DNA from: Roseibium aestuarii
GTDB taxonomy: Bacteria; Pseudomonadota; Alphaproteobacteria; Rhizobiales; Stappiaceae
Length of the DNA stretch: 64,000 bases
Assembly: GCF_008477545.1 (NCBI RefSeq)
Contig: NZ_VORA01000002.1
Location: forward strand, 372,001 to 436,000
Direction: 5' to 3'
Program-made: the position numbers and the translations under genes
Part shown: piece after piece, positions 18,492-27,587 of the stretch
Layout of the letters: each line of letters starts with the position of its first letter
How positions within the stretch are numbered: position 1 is the stretch's first letter
Notes under the pieces: model-generated
Databases searched by the model: none
Seen by the model: only the letters and a program-made list of their open reading frames with translations
Told to the model about the DNA's origin: nothing

Positions 18492-19445
18492 TCACCGCCC
18501 CACGCGCAGGGCGTCGGCCAGTGCGGCCTCGTCGGTGGGATCCACCCGCGGCCAGTCCGCCATCTGGTTGCGGAACCAGGTTTCCTGCCGTTTCGCATAG
18601 CGGCGGGTGGCCACCACCAGGCGGCGATGGGCCTCAGGCCGGTCGATCTCACCGGCAAGAAGGGCGGCAATCTCCTTCACGCCGATGGCCCGCATGGCCG
18701 GAAGGCTCCACGGCAGCCCCTTGGCCAGCAGCGCCTCCACTTCGGCAATCCCCTCTTCGCCCAGCATCAAATCGGCGCGCTGGGCAATGCGCTCATGCAG
18801 CCAGGGGCGCGGCGGAGCCAGCACCCGGAGAACACAGCTTTGCGCCGCAAGCAGCGGCGGGCTCTGGGTCTCCCGGTGCCAGTCGGCGAGCGTGCGGCCC
18901 GTGGACTGCACCACCTCCAGAGCGCGGGTCAGCCGCTGCAGGTCGACGAGGGTGGCAGCAGCCTGAGGGTCGAGGGGCGCAAGGGCCGCGCGCACCCCGT
19001 CCACGCCCTGCTCATCGGCGAGAACCCGGCAGGCACTTCGCACCGTTTCCTGAATCTCCGGCAGAACCGCAAGACCCTCGGTCAGTGCCTTGAAATAAAG
19101 GCCGGTTCCTCCCACCAGGATCGGCAACCTGCCTTCGGCGCGCACAGCGGAAATCTCGCGCGCCACCAGCTTCAGCCAGTCGCCGGTGGAGAACGGCGTC
19201 GCGGCCGGCAGCACGCCATAGAGCCGATGCTCGGCGCGCGCCTCATCCTCCGCGCTCGGACGGGCGCTGACGAGACGCAATTCCGCGTAGACCTGCATGG
19301 AATCGGCATTGAGAATGACCCCATTCGTGCGTTCTGCGAGCCTCAGGGCCAAAGCCGACTTGCCGCTGGCGGTCGGCCCGGCTATCAGAACCGCGTGAGG
19401 GTCTGCTCCCTTGCGTCCCTGATCGTCTGTCAAGGTTGCGTCCAT
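18492..19445 (-). CDS. miaA: tRNA dimethylallyltransferase
   Basis: MiaA transfers the isopentenyl group of dimethylallyl diphosphate to A37 of tRNAs reading UNN codons. From ATG 19445 the protein has 317 residues, the normal size. The P-loop GPTASGKS is at residues 23-30, NADSMQVY follows near 45, then LVGGTGLY and the C-terminal AMRAIGVKEIAALL and TRRYAKRQETWFRN, all family signatures. The start codon shares two bases with the serB start on the other strand (CATG at 19443-19446), so neither gene can have a normal ribosome-binding site outside the other gene. Confidence 0.96.
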   Translation of the reverse strand: MDATLTDDQGRKGADPHAVLIAGPTASGKSALALRLAERTNGVILNADSMQVYAELRLVSARPSAEDEARAEHRLYGVLPAATPFSTGDWLKLVAREISAVRAEGRLPILVGGTGLYFKALTEGLAVLPEIQETVRSACRVLADEQGVDGVRAALAPLDPQAAATLVDLQRLTRALEVVQSTGRTLADWHRETQSPPLLAAQSCVLRVLAPPRPWLHERIAQRADLMLGEEGIAEVEALLAKGLPWSLPAMRAIGVKEIAALLAGEIDRPEAHRRLVVATRRYAKRQETWFRNQMADWPRVDPTDEAALADALRVGR

Positions 19446-20334
19446 GTCGCTCGTCGTTACTCTCGTTTCCAATCCGATGACCCCGGCCGTGGATGCGGCC
19501 CTTCTCGACAGCGCCCGCGCGTGTCTTGGCGCCTCCGGCGATGTGCGCGTCCTCAACGAGGGCATTGCGGCGGAATTCGCCACCGCCGAAGGAGACGCGG
19601 GAGCCCTGCGCGCCCGGCTTCTTGAACGACTGGGCGACGCGCCGGTCGATGTCTTTGTGCAGAAGAGCGAAGGGCGGCGCAAGCGCTTGCTGATCGCCGA
19701 CATGGATTCCACCATGATCCGGCAGGAATGCATCGACGAGCTCGCCGCGGAGCTCGACCTCAAGGACCGGATCTCCGAAATCACAGAGCGGGCCATGCGC
19801 GGCGAGATCGAATTCGAACCGGCCCTGCGCGAGCGTGTCGCCCTTCTTGCCGGCCTGCCGCTCAGCGCCATCGGCAAGGTTCTGGCCGAACGCATCCAGC
19901 TGATGCCCGGTGGTCGCACCCTCGTCCAGACCATGAAGGCCAACGGTGCCTATTGCGCGCTGGTCTCTGGCGGCTTCACCCATTTCACCTCCGCCGTCGC
20001 CACCATGATCGGCTTTGACGAGAACCAGGCCAACCTTCTGCTGGAAGACGACGGCAAGCTGAGCGGTCAGGTGCAGGATCCGATCCTCGGCCGGGAAGCC
20101 AAGCGCCAGCGGCTGGAAGAGCTCGTCGCGGAAAAGGGGCTGACCTTCGAGGAAACGCTCGCCGTGGGCGACGGAGCCAACGATCTGGCCATGATCGAAC
20201 GGGCCGGCGCGGGCGTCGCCTATCGCGCCAAGCCCGCCGTGGCCGCCGCCGCTGACTTCAGCGTGGCCAATGGCGACCTGACCGCCCTCCTCTATCTCCA
20301 GGGCTACGGCTTCTCCGACTTCGTGCTCTCCTGA
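19444..20334 (+). CDS. serB: Phosphoserine phosphatase
   Basis: SerB removes phosphate from O-phosphoserine in the last step of serine synthesis. The 296-residue protein has an N-terminal small domain (1-75) and an HAD core. DMDST places the nucleophile and acid at D86 and D88; SGGFTHF, the lysine in REAKRQR, and GDGANDLAMI give the remaining HAD motifs. The sequence MSLVVTLVSNP at the N-terminus is typical of alphaproteobacterial SerB, so ATG 19444 is probably the true start even though it overlaps the divergent miaA start. Confidence 0.96.
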   Translation: MSLVVTLVSNPMTPAVDAALLDSARACLGASGDVRVLNEGIAAEFATAEGDAGALRARLLERLGDAPVDVFVQKSEGRRKRLLIADMDSTMIRQECIDELAAELDLKDRISEITERAMRGEIEFEPALRERVALLAGLPLSAIGKVLAERIQLMPGGRTLVQTMKANGAYCALVSGGFTHFTSAVATMIGFDENQANLLLEDDGKLSGQVQDPILGREAKRQRLEELVAEKGLTFEETLAVGDGANDLAMIERAGAGVAYRAKPAVAAAADFSVANGDLTALLYLQGYGFSDFVLS

Positions 20335-20358
20335 GCCGCGCCTTTTCGGCAGGCCGGT

Positions 20359-21858
20359 CTACTGCGCCGGGGGCTGTTCTCCCGGCACCGTGCCCACCGT
20401 GCCGAGCCCGAAGGCGAAGACCAGCGCCACGTCCCGCTCCGTCGCAACCAGCGTGTTGCGACCGTTATAGGTCATGCTCCAGCCCTGGACGAGATTGCGC
20501 AGGGCGCCGCGCTCTGACGGGTCGAGCGGGATCGGCGCGCAAATTCCCACAGGCACGGCGTTGTAGAACAGCGCCAGATCACTTGCCGGACCGCTGGTGA
20601 TGCCACTGCCGAGCAAGCGGCCCGACCCGCCCGAGAGCCCCATCGCCTCCTGAGCCAGACCGCTGAGCGTGGCCGCATCATCCCGCGCGGCAGCGCCGAG
20701 AAAGAGCCCCTTGCAGAGTTCCGCCGGCGGCGCCGCGCCATTGCCCCCCTCCTGCGCAGGTCCCGGATCACCGGCCGGTTCGGAGCCATTCGACCCTGCC
20801 CCTTGCGACGGATTGACCGCCTGAACCAGGTCACAGGTAACCGTCAGCCGGTCCCCGTCCATCCAGCCGCCCAGATCCTCCGGCGACTGGGGCGACCAGG
20901 TCGGCTGCCCCTTCGCGTCGAGGGCAAGCGAGAAGCGCCGGCCACCGGGCGGGAAGGGATAGACCGCCTCGAAGGCATTCACCCCCCACATCAGGGCGTC
21001 GATGCCGCACTCGCCATAGGCGATGCGGAAGAACCCGTTCTCGCCCCAGTCCGCTCCCCAGCTGTTCTTGCAGATCCACGCCTGAGCCGTCTCGTCATAC
21101 CCCACGACGCAGACCGCATGCATTCCGTCCAGAGCGGCAGAGCCGTTCCAGGAATAGACCCCGCCCGTGTAGGCATAGAAATCCTGATAGACCGCGAAGC
21201 TCGTCACCAGCGGCCCGGAGCGCGAGAGCCAGGACTTCATGGCGGCCGGATCCGAGAGCTGCCGGGATCCGGCGATGCGCGTGACCTTGTCCTGCCAGTC
21301 GGGTGGTGGCGAGCAGGGTTGCTGGCTGTCGAGATAGGGGTAGTCCACTTCCGGAACCACGCCCGTCTGGGCGCAGAAACCGAGCGCGGAAGGGATCTCC
21401 CAGCCGACCGAACAGACCCCGCCGCCGCAGAAGAACATGTGCGCTTCCGAAAGGTCCTCCAGCTCGCCCGCATCTTCGGCTCCGAAGGGCGCCCGTGCCG
21501 CGATGCGGCTTGCCGCATCCAGCACCGCCGCCGTGGCAAAGGCCACGCAGGAGCCGCAGGACCCCTGATACTTGACCCCGGAAATGTAATTGTCGCCATT
21601 GGCATTGCGCCAGTCGAAGGAGGCCGGAATGGCCTGCAGCGCCAGGTCCGGCCGAGCGCTGCGCCCCGCGTGGCCTTCCCGCGACACCTGGATGCGTTCG
21701 TCGAGGCTCATGCCCCCCGGCTCGACGAGACATCCCAGATGCAGCCGCCGTGCCTCCGGCTCCAGCCGCATCAGCAGGGTCTCCCCATGCCGCCAGGCGA
21801 CCCCGACCGCCTCGTTGACCCGCCGGATTGCCTCGAGCAGTTCCTGATCCAGCGCCAT
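20359..21858 (-). CDS. Papain-like (C1) cysteine protease with extra C-terminal domain
   Basis: The 499-residue protein starts at ATG 21858, with a strong GGGGAGG ribosome-binding site. The papain core begins at FDWRN (residue 81). The oxyanion Gln and catalytic Cys are in QGSCGSC (Q98, C104; the usual Trp after Cys is Val), the catalytic His in DGMHAVCVVGYD and Asn in CKNSWGADWGENGFFRI. So the triad is complete. The N-terminus has no signal peptide and no recognisable I29 inhibitory prodomain, which suggests an intracellular enzyme. About 170 residues follow the core: a Gly/Pro/Ser-rich linker and a domain I do not recognise. The gene stands alone and converges on serB. Confidence 0.88.
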   Translation of the reverse strand: MALDQELLEAIRRVNEAVGVAWRHGETLLMRLEPEARRLHLGCLVEPGGMSLDERIQVSREGHAGRSARPDLALQAIPASFDWRNANGDNYISGVKYQGSCGSCVAFATAAVLDAASRIAARAPFGAEDAGELEDLSEAHMFFCGGGVCSVGWEIPSALGFCAQTGVVPEVDYPYLDSQQPCSPPPDWQDKVTRIAGSRQLSDPAAMKSWLSRSGPLVTSFAVYQDFYAYTGGVYSWNGSAALDGMHAVCVVGYDETAQAWICKNSWGADWGENGFFRIAYGECGIDALMWGVNAFEAVYPFPPGGRRFSLALDAKGQPTWSPQSPEDLGGWMDGDRLTVTCDLVQAVNPSQGAGSNGSEPAGDPGPAQEGGNGAAPPAELCKGLFLGAAARDDAATLSGLAQEAMGLSGGSGRLLGSGITSGPASDLALFYNAVPVGICAPIPLDPSERGALRNLVQGWSMTYNGRNTLVATERDVALVFAFGLGTVGTVPGEQPPAQ

Positions 21859-21970
21859 CCGTGCCTCCCCTGAGCTCGCGCTTCGCAGAGCCCGCACCTG
21901 ACGCAGGCCCACCTGTCAGGGACGCAAGGACAGGCGAAACGTGCCCGCTCCTGCCCGAACCACACTGGAA

Positions 21971-22015
21971 AAGAAAAAGGGCCGCCCCTGCCGGATCAGG
22001 CAGGGACGGCCCTTG
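21971..22015 (-). terminator. Rho-independent terminator of degP
   Basis: On the minus strand AAGGGCCGTCCCTGCC and GGCAGGGGCGGCCCTT pair around six bases and are followed by TTTCTTTT. It lies 58 bp after the degP stop. Confidence 0.93.
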
Positions 22016-22072
22016 GCTCAATATCGGGGCGGAAGAGAGGGTCTCTTCCGCCGCCATGATCGCAAATCCGGA

Positions 22073-23572
22073 TCAGTCCTCGATGCGCACCGGAACGTAG
22101 CGCAGCACGCCGTCCGGATTGGCCAGAAGCAGCAGCGCCAGCCGCCGCCCTTCCGCCTTCAGGGCAGCAACCGCGTCGATCACCTCCTGGGCGGTGGCGA
22201 CAGGCTCCTGGGCCACTTCCTTGATCACGTCCCCCGCCTCGATGCGCTTTTCCTCAGCCGGGCTTCCCGCAGCCACCTCGCTGACGAGAACACCGGTCAC
22301 CTCTTCCGAGATGCCGAACTTGGCGCGCGCCTCGTCGTCCAGCTCGGAAAGCACCATGCCGAGAACTTCCTCGTCGGTCACCGCAGGTTCGGGCGTGTCC
22401 GTGCCAGACTTGTCGCTCTCGGCCGCTTCGGCGGCTTCCTCGAGGCGGCCAAGTTCCACCTTCAGGGTGACTTCTTCGCCCTTGCGCCACAGCTTGACGT
22501 CGACCGCATCCCCGATGGAGCTTTCGGCCACCATCCGCGGCAGTTCGCGCATGGTCGCGACCTTCTTGCCGGCAAATTCCAGGATGATGTCGCCCGGCTG
22601 GATGCCGGCAGCTTCCGCCGGTCCGCCTTCGTTCAGGCCTGCCACCAGCGCGCCGCTCGTGTCGGTGCCCCGGTCGAGGCTCTCGGCAATCTCCTCGGTG
22701 ACTTCCTGGATGCGCACGCCCAGCCAGCCGCGGCGGGTCTCGCCGAACTCGCGCAGCTGCGCGATGATGCGGGTCGCCGTGTTGGCGGGAATGGCAAAGC
22801 CGATGCCGATGGACCCGCCCGAGGGCGAGATGATCGCCGTGTTGATGCCGATCACCCGGCCGTCCATGTCGAACAGCGGACCACCCGAGTTGCCCCGGTT
22901 GATAGAGGCATCGGTCTGGATGAAATTGTCGTAAGGCCCGGAGTTGATGTCCCGGTTGCGGGCCGAGACGATGCCCACCGTCACCGTGCCGCCCAGACCG
23001 AAGGGGTTGCCGATGGCCATCACCCAGTCACCGACCCGGATCTTGTCGCTGTCGCCGAAGCTCACGTCGACCAGCGGCTTTTCCGGCGTGACCTTGAGAA
23101 CCGCAATGTCGGTTTTCTCGTCAGTGCCGATCAACTCGGCCTTGAGCTTCGTGCCGTCATTGAAATTGGCGACGATCTCGTCGGCGCCCTCGATGACGTG
23201 ATTGTTGGTGATGATGATGCCGGCCGTGCCGTCGATCACGAACCCGGAGCCAAGCGACTGCACCCGGCGCGGGCGGTCATCTTCCCGGTTCTGCTGATTG
23301 AAGAATTCTTCGAAGAACTCCTGGAAGGGCGATCCGTCCGGCACCTGCGGCAGGGGCACGGTGCGCTCGCCCTGGACCGTCTGGGAGGTCGAGATGTTCA
23401 CCACCGCATCCGCCAGTCCCTCGGCGAGATCCGCGACGGAGACAGGCCCCTGGGCCTGGCTCGCCACGGGCGCGCCCAGCGCGACCAGCACGCCTGCGGC
23501 AAGCCCCGCCAGCATGGGCCGGGCCCGGGTCAGAAACCGGGCACCCGGCATGTTTCGAGTTGCGACCGCCAT
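22073..23572 (-). CDS. degP: Periplasmic DegP/HtrA-type serine protease
   Basis: This 499-residue Do-family protease degrades or refolds damaged envelope proteins. ATG 23572 follows GGAGGA at good spacing. A signal peptide covers residues 1-40. The catalytic triad is H125 (TNNHV), D155 (TDIAV) and S229 (GNSGG). A Q-linker-like LA loop rich in Phe, Glu and Gln (82-100) is typical of DegP/DegQ. Two PDZ domains follow at about 265-365 and 400-495. The gene is downstream of hflK-hflC-DUF2065 in the order seen in many Alphaproteobacteria, though 167 bp separate it from DUF2065, so it may have its own promoter. DegQ-type naming is equally possible. Confidence 0.94.
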   Translation of the reverse strand: MAVATRNMPGARFLTRARPMLAGLAAGVLVALGAPVASQAQGPVSVADLAEGLADAVVNISTSQTVQGERTVPLPQVPDGSPFQEFFEEFFNQQNREDDRPRRVQSLGSGFVIDGTAGIIITNNHVIEGADEIVANFNDGTKLKAELIGTDEKTDIAVLKVTPEKPLVDVSFGDSDKIRVGDWVMAIGNPFGLGGTVTVGIVSARNRDINSGPYDNFIQTDASINRGNSGGPLFDMDGRVIGINTAIISPSGGSIGIGFAIPANTATRIIAQLREFGETRRGWLGVRIQEVTEEIAESLDRGTDTSGALVAGLNEGGPAEAAGIQPGDIILEFAGKKVATMRELPRMVAESSIGDAVDVKLWRKGEEVTLKVELGRLEEAAEAAESDKSGTDTPEPAVTDEEVLGMVLSELDDEARAKFGISEEVTGVLVSEVAAGSPAEEKRIEAGDVIKEVAQEPVATAQEVIDAVAALKAEGRRLALLLLANPDGVLRYVPVRIED

Positions 23573-23739
23573 AAGGTCCTCCATCCGGCATCTGGTCATC
23601 TGGTGTCGGGCAGCCCCGACGCGCGTCCGCACGGTGCCGTTACCCTAGGGATGATCCGGCACCGGCACGCAGTCTGATAAAGTCTAGTGAAGATTTTGCG
23701 CAAAGCCATGCGATCCTTGCACGGGATCCGGTCTTTTTG

Positions 23740-23925
23740 TCATCCGCGCAACAGCCAGACGATCAACACCCCGAGAGCAAGGGCGAAAAGACCGACGCCG
23801 CGCAGGACCCGATCAGGGGTCTCCAGCGCGGCGCGCATCACTGCCTTCATGCCTCCCGGCGCCAGCGCATAGAGGGTTCCCTCCAGCGCCAGCACCAAGG
23901 CAAGGGCGGTCAGCAGATCGCTCAT
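23740..23925 (-). CDS. DUF2065 small membrane protein
   Basis: A 61-residue protein with two hydrophobic segments (about 4-22 and 42-59) separated by a basic loop, in the DUF2065 pattern LEGTLYALAPGGMKAVMRAAL. It overlaps the hflC stop by four bases (ATGA), the position this family takes in many proteobacterial hflKC operons. Its function is unknown; the context suggests a role with the HflKC complex in the inner membrane. Confidence 0.9.
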   Translation of the reverse strand: MSDLLTALALVLALEGTLYALAPGGMKAVMRAALETPDRVLRGVGLFALALGVLIVWLLRG

Positions 23926-24827
23926 TGGGCAGCAGGTGCCGCCGAAGAGCCGGTTGCCGGGGCCGACTGGCGGCCCATCGGGTCATTGAAGTAGCGGAAG
24001 AAGGCCGAATCCGGCGACAGCACCAGGCTGGTATCCCCCTGCTGCAATCCCTTCTCGTAGGCCTGCATGGACCGGTAGAAGCCGAAGAAGTCCGCGTCCT
24101 TGTTATAAGCTTCCGCGAAGATTCGGTTCCGCTGCGCGTCCCCTTCACCTCGGGCGATTTCGGAATCGCGCCGGGCTTCAGCGACCAGAACGGCCGCATC
24201 ACGATCCGCACGCGAGCGAATGCGGCGTGCCTGCTCCTCGCCCTCGGCGCGGATCTGGGTCGCTTCCTGCTGACGCTCGGACTGCATGCGGGCGTAGATG
24301 CCCTGGGAGTTGGCATCCGGCAGATCCGCACGGCGGATCTTCACGTCCACCACTTCGATGCCGAGTTCGGCCGCATTGGTGGTCACGCTCCGGCGAATGT
24401 TGTCCATCACACCGGCACGGTCGTCACGCACGAGCACTTCGAAGGAGGTCCGGCCGAGTTCGTTACGCAGCGCAGCTTCCAGGAAGGTGGACAGACGGCG
24501 GTTGGCCGCATTGATCGTCTGGACACGCTGGAAGAAGAGAACCGGGTTGGCGATCCGGTAGCGGGCGAAGGCATCCACCACCACGCGCTTCTTGTTTGCC
24601 AGGTTCTGCTCCACCGTCGGCATGTTCAGGTCGAGGATGCGCTTGTCCAGGAACACGACGTTCTGGACGAAGGGCCACTTGAAGTTCAGGCCCGGTTCCT
24701 GGACCACCTTGTCGATCCGGCCGAAGGTCAGGACGAGCGCCTGCTGGGTCGGATTGACGATGAAGGCACCGAGATAGAGCACGAAGGCGACGATGCCGAC
24801 GAGGACGAGAAGAATACCGTTACGCAT
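23922..24827 (-). CDS. hflC: HflC, FtsH-regulating SPFH membrane protein
   Basis: HflC with HflK forms a large periplasmic-facing SPFH complex around the FtsH protease in the inner membrane. The 301-residue protein has one N-terminal membrane segment (about 5-25) and an SPFH/Band 7 domain starting QQALVLTFGRIDKVVQEPGL. The alanine/arginine/glutamate-rich coiled coil SERQQEATQIRAEGEEQARR follows near residue 195, then SYEKGL-type and LVLSPDSAFFRYF motifs of HflC. Start and hflK stop overlap (TAATG), and its stop overlaps DUF2065, so translation is coupled through the operon. Confidence 0.96.
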   Translation of the reverse strand: MRNGILLVLVGIVAFVLYLGAFIVNPTQQALVLTFGRIDKVVQEPGLNFKWPFVQNVVFLDKRILDLNMPTVEQNLANKKRVVVDAFARYRIANPVLFFQRVQTINAANRRLSTFLEAALRNELGRTSFEVLVRDDRAGVMDNIRRSVTTNAAELGIEVVDVKIRRADLPDANSQGIYARMQSERQQEATQIRAEGEEQARRIRSRADRDAAVLVAEARRDSEIARGEGDAQRNRIFAEAYNKDADFFGFYRSMQAYEKGLQQGDTSLVLSPDSAFFRYFNDPMGRQSAPATGSSAAPAAQ

Positions 24828-26005
24828 TACTGGACTCCTCCCGCGCGATTGACCGAGGACCGGCCGGTCAGCTCATTGAGCGGCAGGTAGGGCACAACGC
24901 CCTGACCGCCGGCCTGGCTGTCGATGATGATCTTGGCGTTGGAGCCGAGAACCTTTTCGAGGGTTTCCAGATACATGCGCTCGCGGGTCACGTCGGGTGC
25001 GTTCTTGTACTGCTCGTAGATCTGGTTGAAGCGCTCGGACTGACCGGTTGCTTCAGCAATGGTCTGTTCGCGATAGGCAGCGGCTGCTTCCAGAATGCGG
25101 GCGGCCTCGCCTCGGGCTTCCGGGACGACCCGGTTGGCATAGGCGGTCGCTTCGTTCTTGATGCGGTCGTTGTCGGCACGCGCGGCCTGAACGTCACGGA
25201 AGGCGTCGATGACCTGCTGCGGCGGATCGACCCGCTGCATCTGGACTTCGGTGATCTCGATGCCGGCCTGATAGGAGTCCAGCGTCGTCTGCATCAGGGT
25301 GCTGACATCGTTCTGGATGGAGGCACGGTTTTCGGTCAGGATCGCGTCGATCTTAGAGGCGCCGACCACTTCGCGCATGGCGCTCTCGGCCACGGCCTTC
25401 ACGGTGCCTTCCGGGTTCTGGATGTTGAACAGGAAGTTGGCGATGCCTTCGGAGGTGTTCTGGATGCGCCACTGGACCTTGAAGCCCACGTCGACGATGT
25501 TCTCGTCGCCGGTCAGCATCAGGCTCTCGGCCGGAACTTCCTGGGAACGCACCTGGCTGCCGGTCACAAACTCCTGCACGCCGACGGTCATTTCCCGCTG
25601 CAGTTCGACCTGCGGCAGATAGACTTCACCGATCGGATAGGGCCAGTTGTAGTTCAGGCCGGTGCCGGTCTGGCTGGTGACTTCACCGAAGACCAGCTCG
25701 ACGCCCACTTCGCCTTCCTCGACGCGGTAGAGACCGGTCGCCAGCCACAGGCCGGCCAGCACGGTCACCACCAGCGCGCCGCCGGCAAAGCCGAGGCCGC
25801 GACCGCCGCCACCGGGCAGCACGGTCTTCATGCGGTCCTGGGTGCGTCTCAGCAATTCTTCCAGATCCGGCGGGTTGCCGCCGCCGCCACGGTTGGGACC
25901 ACCGCCCCAGGGGCCGTTGTTGTTGCCCCCGCCGCCCCACGGTCCACCGTTATTGCCGCCGCCCTTCCACGGGCCGCCGCCACCGGATTGATTGCTCCAA
26001 GGCAT
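24827..26005 (-). CDS. hflK: HflK, FtsH-regulating SPFH membrane protein
   Basis: From ATG 26005 the protein has 392 residues. The first 50 are glycine, asparagine and tryptophan-rich repeats (GGPWGGGGNNN style) typical of HflK; then PDLEELLRRTQDRMK, a single membrane helix (about 78-95), and the SPFH domain beginning EEGEVGVELVFGEV. The coiled coil AYANRVVPEARGEAARILE and EVLGSNAKIIID-like end agree with the family. The open frame continues to 26134 but only the shorter start matches. It forms a coupled operon with hflC. The interval 26006-26245 upstream shows no gene. Confidence 0.95.
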   Translation of the reverse strand: MPWSNQSGGGGPWKGGGNNGGPWGGGGNNNGPWGGGPNRGGGGNPPDLEELLRRTQDRMKTVLPGGGGRGLGFAGGALVVTVLAGLWLATGLYRVEEGEVGVELVFGEVTSQTGTGLNYNWPYPIGEVYLPQVELQREMTVGVQEFVTGSQVRSQEVPAESLMLTGDENIVDVGFKVQWRIQNTSEGIANFLFNIQNPEGTVKAVAESAMREVVGASKIDAILTENRASIQNDVSTLMQTTLDSYQAGIEITEVQMQRVDPPQQVIDAFRDVQAARADNDRIKNEATAYANRVVPEARGEAARILEAAAAYREQTIAEATGQSERFNQIYEQYKNAPDVTRERMYLETLEKVLGSNAKIIIDSQAGGQGVVPYLPLNELTGRSSVNRAGGVQ

Positions 26006-26245
26006 CCAAACTTCCCTTTGTTGCGCTTCCGGCACCCCTGACCGGACAGGACCACAGCCCTGCCCGAAACGCCGGAATTCATCTCGTCGTTCTGACTCAT
26101 CTGCGGTTATAGGGAAGTTACCAAGGGCTTTCAACGAATGCGCCCTGCCGCCCCTCCCCGGAAAACGCCGATTTCTCTGGCCACATGGGTGTTTTGCGCG
26201 GCTGTTTCAAGCAGCGCCGGACCGATTAGACGCACCCTGCCCCGC

Positions 26246-26725
26246 TCAGCCGGCCAGAACCATGTCGAGATGAGGGATGCCATCCTCCAGATAGTCCTCG
26301 GAACACCTTTCGAAACCGAGGCTTGCATAGAAGCTCTCGAGATGGGCCTGAGCCGAGAGCTGGATGGGATGCCCCGGCGCCAAGTGTCGCAGTCCCTCGA
26401 TGCCGGAGCGCATGAGCTTGCGGCCATTGCCCCCGCCGCGGTGCCCGGCATCGATCACGACGCGCCCGATGCGCGCCTCCGAAGCGCTCTCCCTCTCACC
26501 CGGCACGAAGGCCCGCAGAGCCCCGACGATCCGCCCGGCGGCGTCCTCGACCAGATAGTGGAGCGTGACAGGATCCTGTCCGTCGATCTCCGGGAAGGCA
26601 CAGTTCTGCTCGACCACGAAGATATCCTGACGCAGTTTCAGCAGATCATGCACCTGCCGCCCGGTCAGCTCGTCAAACCGCCACCAGCGACCGTCGAACC
26701 GGTCGTCCTTGCTCGTCATTCCCAT
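26246..26725 (-). CDS. ElaA-like GNAT acetyltransferase
   Basis: A protein of about 159 residues (ATG 26725; ATG 26719 is two codons later). It contains WWRFDELTGRQVHDLLKLRQDIFVVEQNCAF, the signature of ElaA-type GNAT proteins, followed by EARIGRVVID and RGGGNGRKLM, the acetyl-CoA loop, and ESFYASLGFERC at the end. Substrate unknown. The start lies two bases after the folA stop, so the genes are co-transcribed. Confidence 0.88.
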   Translation of the reverse strand: MGMTSKDDRFDGRWWRFDELTGRQVHDLLKLRQDIFVVEQNCAFPEIDGQDPVTLHYLVEDAAGRIVGALRAFVPGERESASEARIGRVVIDAGHRGGGNGRKLMRSGIEGLRHLAPGHPIQLSAQAHLESFYASLGFERCSEDYLEDGIPHLDMVLAG

Positions 26726-26727
26726 CT

Positions 26728-27240
26728 TCAGCCTTCCTTGCGCCGGTAGGTCACAAATGAAAAGTCCGCGCTGTCGCGCTCGCTCCGCTCTCCCTTGACC
26801 CGCGAGATTTCCTCCCACAAGGCAGGATCGAGTTTCGGGAAGACCGTGTCGCCGATCGGGTCCGCCTCGACCTCGGTGAGCACGATGCGATGGGCCAGCG
26901 GCAGGGCCTGGGAGTAGATCTGCCCGCCGCCCACGATCATCAGGGCCGCTGCGCCACTCTCGCGCACCAGAACCTCACCACGGGCCACGGCATCCTCGAG
27001 ACTGCGCAGCACTTCCGCCCCCTCGGGAAGAAAGGCCGGATCGCGGCTGACGATGAGATGAGGGCGGCCGGGCAGCAGGCCCGGGAGAGACTGGAAGGTC
27101 TTGCGCCCCATGATCATCGGACAGCCCATGGTCTCCCGCTTGAAATGGCGCAGGTCCGAGGGCAGCCGCCAGGGCATGTCGCCTTGAGCACCGATCACGC
27201 CATTGCGCGCAACTGCCGCGATCAGAACGATTTCCGTCAT
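26728..27240 (-). CDS. folA: Dihydrofolate reductase
   Basis: FolA reduces dihydrofolate to tetrahydrofolate with NADPH. The 170-residue protein shows IVLIAAVARNGVIGAQGDMPWRL with the substrate-binding Asp in SDLRHFKRET, the NADPH loop MGRKTFQSL and IVGGGQIY. Length and motifs are those of a chromosomal enzyme. In many relatives thyA lies next to folA; here thyA is about 10 kb away. folA is first in a leftward cluster with the GNAT gene and hflKC. Confidence 0.96.
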   Translation of the reverse strand: MTEIVLIAAVARNGVIGAQGDMPWRLPSDLRHFKRETMGCPMIMGRKTFQSLPGLLPGRPHLIVSRDPAFLPEGAEVLRSLEDAVARGEVLVRESGAAALMIVGGGQIYSQALPLAHRIVLTEVEADPIGDTVFPKLDPALWEEISRVKGERSERDSADFSFVTYRRKEG

Positions 27241-27587
27241 GGGGAGACCTCTCTCATGGAGCTTCTGGCGACATCAGGGCATCGCTTCGCCCCTCTCTTA
27301 GAGACTGGCTGACGAGGCGGCAACACCCCTCAGAGCAGGGCGACCGGCAGGGCGACCCGCAATGCGGCGCGAAATCAGGCACGCCGACGCTTCGATCAAA
27401 AGAATGTCAGCATTCCTGACCCTATTCCGGATCGGACTGATCCTGAGAAAAATCGAAGAAACACTTGAGCTTATCGCCCCTAGACTCCTTATCCGGGAAA
27501 TGGTCTTTTCCCAGCCCTCGGTCAGGCTTGAAGCGCCTTTCGCGCGCCTGCCCCCTCTTCTTCTTCAGCGAACACAAGGTTCCCATC
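27241..27587. other. Intergenic region before the TRAP binding-protein genes
   Basis: No gene or clear repeat is seen. Divergent promoters for folA and the first dctP-like gene must lie here. Confidence 0.4.

Noticed and set aside
21941..23677. 578-residue frame opposite degP
   Set aside because: Antisense shadow of a complete, motif-verified protease gene.
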